Source: Sphingobium quisquiliarum P25 (GTDB lineage: Bacteria > Pseudomonadota > Alphaproteobacteria > Sphingomonadales > Sphingomonadaceae). From it: a stretch of 58,435 nucleotides of DNA. How positions within the stretch are numbered: the stretch's first letter is position 1; every line of letters begins with the position of its first letter. Below are positions 15,801 through 24,042 of the stretch, piece by piece. Both the position numbers and the translations under genes were made by a program. The notes beneath the pieces were generated by a model. That model was not told where the DNA came from. It saw only the letters and a program-made list of their open reading frames with translations, and did no database searches. The stretch covers positions 1-58,435 of the forward strand of contig NZ_ATHO01000011.1 of assembly GCF_000445065.1 (NCBI RefSeq), read 5' to 3'.

Positions 15801-17003
15801 TCAGGCGACCTCGAACAGACCGGCGGCGCCCATGCCGCCCGCGACGCACATGGAAACCACGACATATTTGACGCCCCGGCGCTTGCCTTCGATCAGGGCA
15901 TGGCCGACCAGGCGGCTGCCGGTCATGGCGAAGGGGTGGCCGATGGCGATGCCGCCGCCATTGACGTTCAGCTTTTCAGGATCGATGCCCAGCGTGCGTT
16001 GGCAATAGATCGCCTGGTTGGCGAAGGCTTCGTTGATTTCCCAAAGGCCGATGTCGTCGATCTTCAGGCCCGTGCGCTCCAGCAGCTTGGGGATGGCGAA
16101 GACCGGGCCGATGCCCATTTCGTCAGCGCCGCAGCCCGCGACCTGGAAACCGCGATATATGCCCAGCACCGGCAGCCCTTCCTTCTGCGCGGTGGCCAGG
16201 TCCATGACGACCTGCGCCGACGCGCCGTCCGAAAGCTGGCTGGCATTGCCCGCCGTCACATGCTTGCCTTCCTTGATGACCGACCCGTTCTTGAACACGG
16301 GCTTGAGCTCGGACAGCTTTTCATAGGTGGTGCCGGCGCGGATGCCCTCATCCTTCGTCAGCGTGACCTCTTCCTTGCCGGTCTCATTGCCTTCCTTGTC
16401 GAACAGCGCCTTGGTGACGGTGATCGGCACGATCTCGTCATCGAAGCGGCCAGCCTCCTGGGCGGCGGCGGCGCGCTGCTGGCTCTGCGCGGCGAAGCGG
16501 TCCTGATCCTCGCGGCTGATGCCGTAGCGCTCGGCGACGATCTCGGCCGTCTCGATCATCACCATATAGGCATTGGGATCGCGCGCCTTGATGAATTCGG
16601 AACGGTTGCGGAAGGAAGGATAATGCTTGTCGATGGTCAGCGACACATTCTCCACCCCGCCCGAAACGGCGCAGTCGATCTCGTTGGCGATGATGCCGCG
16701 CGCGGCGAAGGCGAGCGCGTTGAGGCCCGACGAGCATTTGCGGTCCATCGAAAAGCCCGCAGTCGTGTCCGGCAGGACCGAACCGTGGACGGTCAGGCGG
16801 CCGACATTGTAGCTCTGCGTATTCCACTGGTTGGCGACGCCCAGATAGACGTCGTCCACCCGCGCCGGGTCGATGCCCGCGCGGGCGATGGCGGCATCCA
16901 CCACATGGCAGGACATGACCGGCGCTTCGGTATCGTTGAACGCGCCGCGATAGGCTTTGCCGACGCCGGTGCGGGCGGTCGAGATGATGGCTGCTTCACG
17001 CAT
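15801..17003 (-). CDS. Thiolase (acetyl-CoA C-acyltransferase)
   Basis: A 400-residue thiolase with all three signature blocks: nucleophile Cys90 in [19 protein letters not shown] near 329, and [10 protein letters not shown] followed by the second Cys in [12 protein letters not shown]. It is distinct from the FadA6-like thiolase of the same operon, which has DRQCGSSQQ. It may cleave another beta-ketoacyl-CoA of the C/D-ring or side-chain sequence, or serve general fatty-acid beta-oxidation; the sequence does not decide. It lies 17 bases after the ketosteroid isomerase gene and 3 before fadE30, firmly inside the operon. Confidence 0.85.
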   Translation of the reverse strand: MREAAIISTARTGVGKAYRGAFNDTEAPVMSCHVVDAAIARAGIDPARVDDVYLGVANQWNTQSYNVGRLTVHGSVLPDTTAGFSMDRKCSSGLNALAFAARGIIANEIDCAVSGGVENVSLTIDKHYPSFRNRSEFIKARDPNAYMVMIETAEIVAERYGISREDQDRFAAQSQQRAAAAQEAGRFDDEIVPITVTKALFDKEGNETGKEEVTLTKDEGIRAGTTYEKLSELKPVFKNGSVIKEGKHVTAGNASQLSDGASAQVVMDLATAQKEGLPVLGIYRGFQVAGCGADEMGIGPVFAIPKLLERTGLKIDDIGLWEINEAFANQAIYCQRTLGIDPEKLNVNGGGIAIGHPFAMTGSRLVGHALIEGKRRGVKYVVVSMCVAGGMGAAGLFEVA

Positions 17004-17020
17004 GAAAGAATGTCCTTAGA

Positions 17021-17464
17021 TTAAAAGCCGTGCATGTTGTTGGGGCCCCAGAAGGCGCGCATTTCCACCACTTCATTGGCCTCGTTGAAGCGGAACGTGT
17101 CGATCACGTCGATCCGCTTGGCCCCGCCGTCAAAGTTCAGGTTCACCGAAAAGGGGAAGACCGCATAGTCGCCCGCGATGCGCACCGGCCCTTCCAGCTT
17201 GAGCTTCGCGCCGGTCTTCATGGATTCGGCGTAAAAGGCGCGGACGGCCTCGCGCCCCTTGTGGATCGGGCTGCCGATCGGGTCTTCAACGGTTGCATCC
17301 TGTGCATATAGGGCGGCGACCTGGTCGGCGCTACCGGCCTCGAACGCAGCGACATAGGCGTGGACGGCGGCTTCCATCTTGACGGGATCAGGCATGGTCT
17401 TTGCTCCGGCTTGGGCAGGGATAAGGGCGGTTGCAGCGATGGCGGTCAGGATGCGCCCGGTCAT
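17021..17464 (-). CDS. Ketosteroid delta5-isomerase (KSI) with possible signal peptide
   Basis: An NTF2-fold protein closely matching Comamonas delta5-3-ketosteroid isomerase. Tyr37, Asp61 (ATVEDPIGS) and Asp122 (IDTFRFN) correspond to Tyr14, Asp38 and Asp99, with identical spacing. It moves the C5-C6 double bond of a 3-keto-delta5 steroid into conjugation at C4-C5. Starting at 17464 gives a signal-peptide-like N-terminus (GRILTAIAATALIPAQAGA) and a 6-base gap from the MaoC gene. An alternative ATG at 17395, with GGAG eight bases upstream, gives exactly the Comamonas numbering and a cytoplasmic enzyme. I keep the longer form because it fits operon spacing, but the choice is open. Confidence 0.85.
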   Translation of the reverse strand: MTGRILTAIAATALIPAQAGAKTMPDPVKMEAAVHAYVAAFEAGSADQVAALYAQDATVEDPIGSPIHKGREAVRAFYAESMKTGAKLKLEGPVRIAGDYAVFPFSVNLNFDGGAKRIDVIDTFRFNEANEVVEMRAFWGPNNMHGF

Positions 17465-17470
17465 GGGTTT

Positions 17471-17935
17471 TCAGCTTTCCGGGAAATAGCGGTTGATCGT
17501 GTCCACGACGCAGGCGGGCTTGTCCTTGCCTTCGATCTCCACGGTGACGCGGATCACGGCCTGGATGGCGCCGCCCTTCACTTCCTCGACCGACACGATC
17601 TCGCCGCTCCCGCGAATGCGCGAGCCGACGACCACGGGATTGAGGAAGCGGGTCTTGTCCATCCCCACATTGACGCCCGCGGAAAAGCGGCGGACCTCGA
17701 CGATCTGCGGCATGAACAGGTTGACGAGGCTCAGCGTTAGATAGCCATGGGCGATCGTTGCGCCGAACGGACCGTCCTTGGCACGCACAGGATCGACATG
17801 AATCCACTGATGATCGCCCGTGCATTCGGCAAAGGCGTCGATCCGGTCCTGCTCGATCGTCAGCCAGTCCGACGTGTCGAGCTTCGTCCCTTCCTTGCCC
17901 AGCAGGTCGCGCGGATTTTCGAAGATCACGGCCAT
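17471..17935 (-). CDS. MaoC-family (R)-specific enoyl-CoA hydratase
   Basis: A 154-residue hot-dog-fold protein of the single-domain MaoC/PhaJ type. The hydratase motif is seen as FAECTGDHQWIHVDP (Asp41 and His46 as the catalytic pair), followed by IAHGYLTLSLV. It hydrates a trans-enoyl-CoA to the (R)-3-hydroxyacyl-CoA; in this operon the substrate is probably an intermediate of HIP-CoA or its ring-opened product. It is 4 bases after ipdF and 6 before the KSI start. In Actinobacteria MaoC-like hydratases act on the cholesterol side chain, so a side-chain role is an alternative. Confidence 0.82.
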   Translation of the reverse strand: MAVIFENPRDLLGKEGTKLDTSDWLTIEQDRIDAFAECTGDHQWIHVDPVRAKDGPFGATIAHGYLTLSLVNLFMPQIVEVRRFSAGVNVGMDKTRFLNPVVVGSRIRGSGEIVSVEEVKGGAIQAVIRVTVEIEGKDKPACVVDTINRYFPES

Positions 17936-17939
17936 CGCG

Positions 17940-18731
17940 TCAGGCCCGCTGGCTGGAGACCGCGACGATCTCGCCGGTCATGTAGGATGACAGATCACTC
18001 GCCAGGAACATCATGACGTTGGCGATTTCCCACACTTCGGCGGGCCGCTTGAACGCTTCCTTCTCGACCAGCTTTTCCAGCGCCTCCTGCGTCGTCACCT
18101 TGGCCAGGAAGGGGTGCATGGCAAGGCTGGGCGACACCGCGTTGATGCGCACGCCATGTTCGGCCGCCTCGATCGCGGCGCAGCGGGTGAAGGCCATGAC
18201 GCCCGCCTTGGCCGCCGCATAATGGGCCTGCCCCTTCTGCGCGCGCCAGCCGAGCACCGACGCATTGTTGACCATGACGCCCGACTTGTTGGCATACATG
18301 GACGGCAGGAAAGCGCGCGTCATGCGGAACAGGGAAGTGAGCGTCACGTCCAGAACGCGGCTCCACTGCTCGTCCGTCATGTCGACAATGTCGACCTCGC
18401 CGCCCAGACCCGCATTGTTGATCAGCACGTCGACCTTGCCCAGCGCAGCGAGCGACGCGTCGCGCAGGCCCTGCACCGCTTCCTCGCTGGTGACGTCGCA
18501 TACGAAGGTGGCAGGGCGCTCGCAGCCCACTTCATCGGCAATGCGGTCGGCCGCTTCGCCCAGGCGGCGTTCGTGGAAATCGCTGATCAGCAGCTTCGCG
18601 CCTTCTTCCGCGGCGCGCTTGGCGGCGGAAAAGCCGATGCCGGTGCCGGCAGCCGCGGTCACCACCACGGTCTTGCCCTTCAGCAGGCCAAGCGGGGTGG
18701 GGTAGGGGGGCACGGGAGAGGTCGGGGTCAT
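17940..18731 (-). CDS. ipdF: SDR dehydrogenase IpdF-like
   Basis: A 263-residue SDR that strongly resembles mycobacterial IpdF (Rv3559c) in memory-based comparison: VTAAAGTGIG as cofactor motif, DFHERRLGEAADR after strand 2, LINNAGLGG, NNASVLGWRAQKGQAHYAAAKAGVMAFTRC (given here as its segments) with catalytic Ser, Tyr and Lys, and INAVSPSLA. The unusual TAAAGTGIG and GWRAQ features are diagnostic. IpdF oxidises the 5-hydroxyl of the indanone-CoA intermediate after IpdC, before ring D is opened by EchA20. The start overlaps the preceding dehydrogenase stop by 4 bases, with AAGGA upstream. Confidence 0.85.
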   Translation of the reverse strand: MTPTSPVPPYPTPLGLLKGKTVVVTAAAGTGIGFSAAKRAAEEGAKLLISDFHERRLGEAADRIADEVGCERPATFVCDVTSEEAVQGLRDASLAALGKVDVLINNAGLGGEVDIVDMTDEQWSRVLDVTLTSLFRMTRAFLPSMYANKSGVMVNNASVLGWRAQKGQAHYAAAKAGVMAFTRCAAIEAAEHGVRINAVSPSLAMHPFLAKVTTQEALEKLVEKEAFKRPAEVWEIANVMMFLASDLSSYMTGEIVAVSSQRA

Positions 18732-19807
18732 GCGGCGTCCTTCATGATGATCCGGGCGAGTGCTTCGCGATGCTGGTCGGGCGTGCCGAGCCAGCTGGCG
18801 GCTGCGCGGGCCCGCTTGAAATAGAGATGGGCGTGATGTTCCCAGGTGAAGCCGATGCCGCCATGCAGCTGGATCGCGTCGCCCGTGACCGAACGATAGG
18901 CGTCCGAGACATAGGCGCGCGCGGTATGGCAGGCTTCGGCCACTTCCTCGCCGTCCTCGTCGATGGCGGCGGCGGCATAATAGGCTGCGGACCGCGATGC
19001 TTCGACGAGCAGCATCATGTCGGCCAGCATATGCTTATAGGCCTGGAACGATCCGATCAGCCGTCCGAACTGGACGCGCTGCTTCGAATAATCGACCGTG
19101 GCGTCGAGGCTATATTGCATCCCGCCGGTCTGTTCGGCGGCGAGCAGGCCCGCGCCGATGGTGAGCGTGCGTTCGATCGCCGCCTTCGCGCCGCCCGGCT
19201 CGCCCAGCACCATGTCCGGGGTCACCTCGCAATCGAAGCTCAGCCTGGCGAAGCGCCGAAGCCGGTCGAGCGAGGGCAGCGCCTCGATGGCAAGGCCAGG
19301 GGTTCCCGCCTCCAGCACTACCAGGCTGTCATCGGCCGTGGCGACGATGATCAGGTCGGCGACATGGGCGAAAGTGGCGAAATCCGCCGTGCCCGTCAGG
19401 CGGCCACTGGCGAGCGCGGGACGGCTCGCGGTCCCGGCGAAGCTCGCCTTCGTGCCCGAAGCGAGACGGGGCAGGAGGTCCGCCTTCTGCGCCTCGCTCC
19501 CCGCGCCCAGCACCGCCTGCACGGCGAGCACGGCGGTTTCGAAGAAGGGCACGGGCGCAAGCACGCGGCCCGTTTCCTCCAGCACCAGCGCCATTTCCAC
19601 AGCGCCCAGCCCCAAACCGCCAAATTCCTCCGGCACCATCAGCCCGGCAAAGCCCATCTCGCCCGCAAGGCTGCTCCACAGGCCTTTGTCAAAGCCGGTG
19701 GCGCCTTCCACGGCGGCGCGGATCACGTCCGGGTTGGCCGCGTCGGTCAGGAAGTCGCGCGCGGCTTCCTGGATCGCGCGCTGGTCGTCGCTGAGCGCGA
19801 AGTCCAT
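18728..19807 (-). CDS. Acyl-CoA dehydrogenase, short FadE type
   Basis: A 359-residue acyl-CoA dehydrogenase of the small FadE class. It begins MDFALSDDQRAIQEAARDFL, has a weak middle domain without the usual TEPxxGSD motif (FAGTASRP instead), and ends with RVQFGRLIGSFQAYKHMLADM and QLHGGIGFTWEHHAHLYFKRA. Loss of the flavin-binding middle motif is typical of the non-catalytic or half-site partner in heteromeric alpha2beta2 steroid dehydrogenases. FadE30 of this operon is a possible partner. It uses TGATG coupling with the upstream SDR gene (start 19807 shares its A). An overlapping longer frame to 20365 is only read-through of the SDR region. Confidence 0.82.
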   Translation of the reverse strand: MDFALSDDQRAIQEAARDFLTDAANPDVIRAAVEGATGFDKGLWSSLAGEMGFAGLMVPEEFGGLGLGAVEMALVLEETGRVLAPVPFFETAVLAVQAVLGAGSEAQKADLLPRLASGTKASFAGTASRPALASGRLTGTADFATFAHVADLIIVATADDSLVVLEAGTPGLAIEALPSLDRLRRFARLSFDCEVTPDMVLGEPGGAKAAIERTLTIGAGLLAAEQTGGMQYSLDATVDYSKQRVQFGRLIGSFQAYKHMLADMMLLVEASRSAAYYAAAAIDEDGEEVAEACHTARAYVSDAYRSVTGDAIQLHGGIGFTWEHHAHLYFKRARAAASWLGTPDQHREALARIIMKDAA

Positions 19808-20712
19808 CAGGCGGCTCCGTAGACCGGCTTGGCGGGCTCGCGGGTTTCGATCAGCTTGCGCACGATCGCGTCCATCTCGCTCGCTTCCAGCCGCGCGCCC
19901 TTGTCGAAGCCCTTGCTGTCGGTCCACCCCTGCGACAGGAACACATGCCCACCCTTGAGTTCGAAGACCTGCCCCGTCACGCCCTTCGACTGTTCCGACA
20001 CCAGATAGGCGACCAGCGGCGCCATGTTCTCCGGCGCGAAGACGTCGAATTCGCCTTCCTTCGCGTCCATGTCGAACGCGCCGGTCGACGTCATACGGGT
20101 GCGGGCGTTGGGGGCGAGCGCGTTGGCGGTGACGCCCAGACGGCCCAGCTCGGCCGCCTGCACCAGCGTCAGCGTAGCGATGCCGCCCTTGGCCGTCGAA
20201 TAGGCCGACTGGCCGACGGAGCCCTGCAAGCCCGCGCCGCTCGTCGTGTTGATGATGCGCGCATCGACCGGGTTGCCCGCCTTGCTCTGCGCGCGCCAAT
20301 ATTCGGCGGCGTGGCGGCTCGTGCAGAAATGGCCGCGCAGGTGGACGCGGATCACCGCATCCCATTCTTCCGGCGAGCAGGTGAAGAACATGCGATCGCG
20401 CACGAAACCGGCATTATTGACCACGGCATGGAGCGCGCCGAAGCTGTCGAGCGCCTGTTCGACCATGCGCTTGCCCGATTCCCATTCGGCGACGTCGTCT
20501 GTATTGGCGACGGCTTCTCCGCCCATGGCGCGGATTTCGTCCACCACCTGTTCGGCTGCACCCTTCGTCTCGCCCGCCTCGCCATGGGTGCCGACGCCCA
20601 GATCGTTGACCACGACCTTGCAGCCTTCCGCCGCCAGACCCAGCGCATAGGCCTTGCCCAGCCCATTGCCCGCCCCGGTCACGATCGCAACACGTCCTTC
20701 GCAGATACCCAC
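19807..20712 (-). CDS. SDR dehydrogenase (hydroxyacyl-CoA/17-beta-HSD4-like)
   Basis: A 301-residue SDR longer than the classical 250, as in the HSD17B4/Hsd4 dehydrogenase group. It has TGAGNGLGKAYAL, VVVNDLGVGTHGE with Asp for NAD, VVNNAGFVRDRMF near residue 95, and catalytic Ser in NTTSGAG with YSTAK. The C-terminal extension (KGGHVFLSQGWTDSKGFDKG onward) is characteristic of steroid-cluster SDRs resembling Rv3548c/Rv3549c of the KstR2 regulon. It probably oxidises a 3-hydroxyacyl-CoA formed during C/D-ring beta-oxidation. It is 29 bases after the NTF2 gene, the widest gap in the operon. Confidence 0.83.
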   Translation of the reverse strand: MGICEGRVAIVTGAGNGLGKAYALGLAAEGCKVVVNDLGVGTHGEAGETKGAAEQVVDEIRAMGGEAVANTDDVAEWESGKRMVEQALDSFGALHAVVNNAGFVRDRMFFTCSPEEWDAVIRVHLRGHFCTSRHAAEYWRAQSKAGNPVDARIINTTSGAGLQGSVGQSAYSTAKGGIATLTLVQAAELGRLGVTANALAPNARTRMTSTGAFDMDAKEGEFDVFAPENMAPLVAYLVSEQSKGVTGQVFELKGGHVFLSQGWTDSKGFDKGARLEASEMDAIVRKLIETREPAKPVYGAA

Positions 20713-20741
20713 TTGTCTTACTCCTCAAAATGCCTTGCGCG

Positions 20742-21185
20742 TCATGCGGCGACCGGGATCAGCAGATGCTGACTAAGGTCGCCTACCAGATCGAGCAGTG
20801 AATAATCCCGCCCGGAAAAATGCCATTGCCCATCCGCCCGGACGAAGGCGTCATGATAGCGGCCTGCGCAGATCGCCTGCAAAGGCAGGTCCGGCGTCGC
20901 CTGGAACACGGTATAATAGGAACGGCAGGTCGCAGTGCCGGCGGCCTCGTCCACCTCGACGATGGGATTGGTGATGACATGCTTGGTGCGCGGTGTGCCG
21001 CAAGGGTAAAGCCGCACATGAGCGCGCCAGAGCGCCAGCATCGGCGCCGCGCCTTCGATGATCTCGCCGCTGCCGGTCTTCACCTTGGCGCGCGTGAACA
21101 GTGCGGCGACTCCTTCGAGATCGCCTGCGTCCATCAGTTCGGCATAGCGGTAGAGAAGGTTGGTGATCTGGGTGGCGCTGCTCAT
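20742..21185 (-). CDS. NTF2/SnoaL-fold protein, third candidate dehydratase
   Basis: A 147-residue SnoaL_4-type protein embedded in the steroid operon. Tyr14 and Asp19 (YRYAELMDAGD) have the BaiE-like five-residue spacing, and His69 in TKHVITNP fills the third catalytic position. The C-terminal strand pair (GRYHDAFVRADGQWHFSGRDY) is typical. I infer a dehydratase or isomerase acting on a steroid or C/D-ring intermediate. A KSI role is less likely because the VEDP and IDxFRF aspartates of KSI are missing. The start overlaps the PaaY-like stop by 4 bases. Confidence 0.75.
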   Translation of the reverse strand: MSSATQITNLLYRYAELMDAGDLEGVAALFTRAKVKTGSGEIIEGAAPMLALWRAHVRLYPCGTPRTKHVITNPIVEVDEAAGTATCRSYYTVFQATPDLPLQAICAGRYHDAFVRADGQWHFSGRDYSLLDLVGDLSQHLLIPVAA

Positions 21186-21832
21186 GCCTTGCCTTCCCGC
21201 TGCGCCGCTTGCTGCTCGCGATGCTGCGCGGTCTCGCCCGACAGGCGCACGGCTACGGCCTTCGACTGGCTGCGCTGCGCCTGCCGTTCCGGGCTTGCCT
21301 GCCGCAGCGGTTCCGCTTCGACCAGCTCGGTCAGTGCAGCCCGCGCGAGCTTCTGATACTCGCCCTCGCCATTGTTGCGCCAGGTGACCTGATGCAGTTC
21401 GAACGTCTTGACGACTTTCGCGGGGTTGCCCGCGACCAGGCTGCGTGGTGGGGTCACTGTGTCCGACTTCACCAGCGCCAGCGCGGCGACGAGATTTTCA
21501 TCGCCAATGACCGCATTATCCAGGATCACGGCGTTCATGCCGATCAGCGCATTTTCGCCAATCTCGCAGCCATGGATGATGGACCCGTGCGCAATGGTCG
21601 CTCCGCGCCGGATGACCGTGTCGCGCAGCTGGTTGGCGTGGACGGTGACGCTGTCCTGGATCGAGCTGTCACCCTCCACCACGATCCGCCCGAAATCGCC
21701 GCGCAGCGATGCGCCCGGCGCGATGAAGCAGCCCGGCCCCACGATCACGTCGCCGATCAGCGACGCCAGCGGATGGACGTAGCTGCTCGGATCGACGACG
21801 GGAACGATCCCCTGATAGGCGTAGCAGGGCAT
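21182..21832 (-). CDS. PaaY/CaiE-like gamma-carbonic-anhydrase-fold protein
   Basis: A 216-residue left-handed beta-helix (hexapeptide-repeat) protein. Hexad repeats run from about residue 15 to 150, and the three zinc-ligand histidines of the gamma-carbonic-anhydrase fold are His65, His82 and His87. The region VAGNPAKVVKTFELHQVTWRNNGEGEYQKL matches PaaY/CaiE, and PaaY is a thioesterase that frees CoA from dead-end CoA adducts in the phenylacetate pathway. A similar CoA-salvage role in the steroid pathway is inference. A 45-residue Gln/Arg-rich tail (ASPERQAQRSQSK and on) extends beyond the usual end. The start at 21832 discards an arginine-rich upstream stretch from 21898. Confidence 0.82.
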   Translation of the reverse strand: MPCYAYQGIVPVVDPSSYVHPLASLIGDVIVGPGCFIAPGASLRGDFGRIVVEGDSSIQDSVTVHANQLRDTVIRRGATIAHGSIIHGCEIGENALIGMNAVILDNAVIGDENLVAALALVKSDTVTPPRSLVAGNPAKVVKTFELHQVTWRNNGEGEYQKLARAALTELVEAEPLRQASPERQAQRSQSKAVAVRLSGETAQHREQQAAQREGKA

Positions 21833-21849
21833 GGGCTGCGCTTTCCCTC

Positions 21850-23004
21850 TTACAGCCGCTCGATGATGGTGACGTTGGCCTGGCCGCCGCCTTCGCACAT
21901 GGTTTGCAGGCCATAGCGGCCGCCCGTACGTTCCAGCGCATTGAGCAGCGTCGTCATGATCCGCGCGCCCGTCGCGCCGATCGGATGACCCAGCGCGATG
22001 CCGCCCCCCTGCACGTTCACCTTCTCATGCGGCACGCCCAGTTCCTGCATCCAGGCCATCGGGATGGACGCAAAGGCTTCGTTGCATTCGAACAGGTCGA
22101 TATCATCGACCGTCATGCCCGCCTTCTTGAGCGCATGTTGCGTCGCGGGGATCGGGCCGGTCAGCATCCATACCGGATTGGCAGCACGCACTGACAGATG
22201 GTGGATGCGCGCGCGAGGCTTGAGGCCATATTCCTTGACCGCGCGCTCGCCCGCGATGAGCAAGGCAGCGGCGCCATCGCAATTCTGGCTTGCGACGCCC
22301 GCGGTGATCTTGCCCCCTTCGCGCACGGGCTTGAGGCTGGCCATGCCCTCCAGCGTGCTGGCTGGGCGGATCGTCTCGTCCCTTTCCAGTCCCTCGAAGG
22401 CGGCGACTTCATTGTCGAACCAGCCATTGTCCCATGCCGCCTGCGCGCGCAAATGACTGGCCAGCGAGAATTCCTCCATCGCTTCGCGGCTGATGTTCCA
22501 TTTGTCGGCGATCATCTCGGCCGACCGGATCTGGTCGACTTCCTCATCGCCGTAGCGCGCGTCCCAGCCCTTGGAGCCCCTGAAAGGTCCGTCGTTGAAG
22601 CCGAATTGCGGACCGACGGTCATGGCCGATGAGATCGGAATACGGTTCATCGCCTGGCTGCCGCCCGCAACGACGATGTCCTGCGTGCCGCTCATCACGC
22701 CCTGCGCCGCGAAATGCACCGACTGCTGGCTGGAGCCGCACTGGCGGTCGATGGTCACGCCCGGCACATGCTCCGGCAGGCCCGCGACCAGCCAGGCGGT
22801 GCGCCCGATATCGCCCGCCTGACCGCCGATCGTGTCGTTGCAGCCCCAGACCACGTCATCGACCAGATTGGCGTCCACCCCCGTGCGGCGGATCAGTTCC
22901 GCGATGGGAAAGGCGGCCAGATCGGCCGGATGGACATGCGCAAGGCTGCCCTTCTTGCGGCCGATGGGCGCGCGTACGGCATCGATGATATAGGCTTCAG
23001 GCAT
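21850..23004 (-). CDS. fadA6: Thiolase FadA6-like
   Basis: A 384-residue thiolase that follows recalled mycobacterial FadA6 (Rv3556c) closely: MPEAYIIDAVRAPIG, GGQAGDIGR, nucleophile Cys89 in TIDRQCGSSQQS, PISSAMTVGPQFGF, GVASQNCDGAAALL, RARIHHLSVRAANPVWMLTGPIPAT, GHPIGATGAR and the terminal LQTMCEGGGQANVTIIERL (second catalytic Cys). In the KstR2-type pathway FadA6 performs thiolysis of the beta-keto acyl-CoA formed after ring C opening. The start at 23004 overlaps the upstream dehydrogenase stop by 8 bases. It is one of the strongest markers that this operon is for steroid C/D rings. Confidence 0.88.
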   Translation of the reverse strand: MPEAYIIDAVRAPIGRKKGSLAHVHPADLAAFPIAELIRRTGVDANLVDDVVWGCNDTIGGQAGDIGRTAWLVAGLPEHVPGVTIDRQCGSSQQSVHFAAQGVMSGTQDIVVAGGSQAMNRIPISSAMTVGPQFGFNDGPFRGSKGWDARYGDEEVDQIRSAEMIADKWNISREAMEEFSLASHLRAQAAWDNGWFDNEVAAFEGLERDETIRPASTLEGMASLKPVREGGKITAGVASQNCDGAAALLIAGERAVKEYGLKPRARIHHLSVRAANPVWMLTGPIPATQHALKKAGMTVDDIDLFECNEAFASIPMAWMQELGVPHEKVNVQGGGIALGHPIGATGARIMTTLLNALERTGGRYGLQTMCEGGGQANVTIIERL

Positions 23005-24028
23005 TTTCGCTCTCTCGTGCAAAAGTCTGGTCCGGCCCCATGGGCTGGGTGAAGATACGCGTGGCGATGCGCGCGCGGTGATAGGCGGGGGTGCCCCATG
23101 TCTGCGTCAGCGCGACGGCGCGCTTGAGGAACAGGTGGACGTCCACCTCCCAGCTATAGCCCATAGCGCCATGCACCTGGATCGAGGCGCGGGCGGCCTT
23201 GTCGGCGGCTTCCAGCGCGACCAGCTTGGCATGGCTGACGCGGGCGCGGGCCTGCACGTCACGGGCACCGATCTCGGCCGCCGCTGCGGCCACCACCGGC
23301 TTGGCGAACTCGATCGCCACCTGCGCGGAGGCGAGGTGATGCTTGACCGCCTGATAGCTGCCGATGGGCTTGCCGAACTGCTGCCGTTCCTTGGCATATT
23401 CGACCGCCAGATCGACCGACCGCTGGGCAAGGCCAAGGCCGAATGCGGCGTTGAACAGGGCCGCGCGATCCAGCGCCAGGTCCCAATCCGCCTTCCCCAG
23501 CGGGGTTGCCTTCGTCTTGTCCCACTCCACGGCAAACAGACGGCGGAAAGGGTCGATGCTCGGCTGCGCTGTCAGCGTCACCTGATCCGGCGTCGCCAGA
23601 TAGGCGTCCCCACCATCATGCAGGATGATCGCCGCCGCGCTGTCGGCATTGGCGACATAGGGATTGAGCGGATGCTGGATCGCGATCGTGGCGCTCGGAT
23701 CGGCCAGCACATCGCTATCGGGAGCCAGCGCCGCCAGCATCGGCGCAGCGACACCCGCGCTTTCGACCAGCGGTTCGGGCAGCACGACATAGCCCGCTTC
23801 CTGCGCGATCAGGGCGAAGTCGGTCTCGCCAAGCCCGATGCCGCCCGCGCTTTCGGGCAGCAGCACCAGCGTCAGGCCGGTCTCGACGATCGAGGCCCAG
23901 CGCGCCGGGTCGATCGCCTCGCCCGCTTCCATCATCTTGCGCCAATGGTCGGGCGTCGAACTGTCGGCGAACAGCGACCGCGCGGTCTCCGCGAACATCA
24001 GCTGTTCTTCGTTAAGGGTGAAGTCCAT
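22997..24028 (-). CDS. Acyl-CoA dehydrogenase, short FadE32/33-like subunit
   Basis: A 343-residue acyl-CoA dehydrogenase of the small type, beginning MDFTLNEEQLMFAETARSLFAD. The middle domain lacks the TEPxxGSD flavin motif and is shortened. The C-terminal domain has ERQQFGKPIGSYQAVKHHLA and QVHGAMGYSWEVDVHLFLKRA, where Glu may be the catalytic base. It lies directly behind the FadE31-like gene (gap 14), as fadE31-fadE32-fadE33 lie together in actinobacteria, where such proteins form heteromers on ring-opened CoA thioesters. The start at 24028 has a GGGGGAA site; the frame upstream to 24148 lies in the neighbour. Confidence 0.82.
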   Translation of the reverse strand: MDFTLNEEQLMFAETARSLFADSSTPDHWRKMMEAGEAIDPARWASIVETGLTLVLLPESAGGIGLGETDFALIAQEAGYVVLPEPLVESAGVAAPMLAALAPDSDVLADPSATIAIQHPLNPYVANADSAAAIILHDGGDAYLATPDQVTLTAQPSIDPFRRLFAVEWDKTKATPLGKADWDLALDRAALFNAAFGLGLAQRSVDLAVEYAKERQQFGKPIGSYQAVKHHLASAQVAIEFAKPVVAAAAAEIGARDVQARARVSHAKLVALEAADKAARASIQVHGAMGYSWEVDVHLFLKRAVALTQTWGTPAYHRARIATRIFTQPMGPDQTFARESENA

Positions 24029-24042
24029 TTCTTTATTCCCCC

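Noticed and set aside
17021..17464. Generic SnoaL-like protein rather than ketosteroid isomerase
   Set aside because: All three KSI catalytic residues and their spacing match the Comamonas enzyme, so the specific call is justified.
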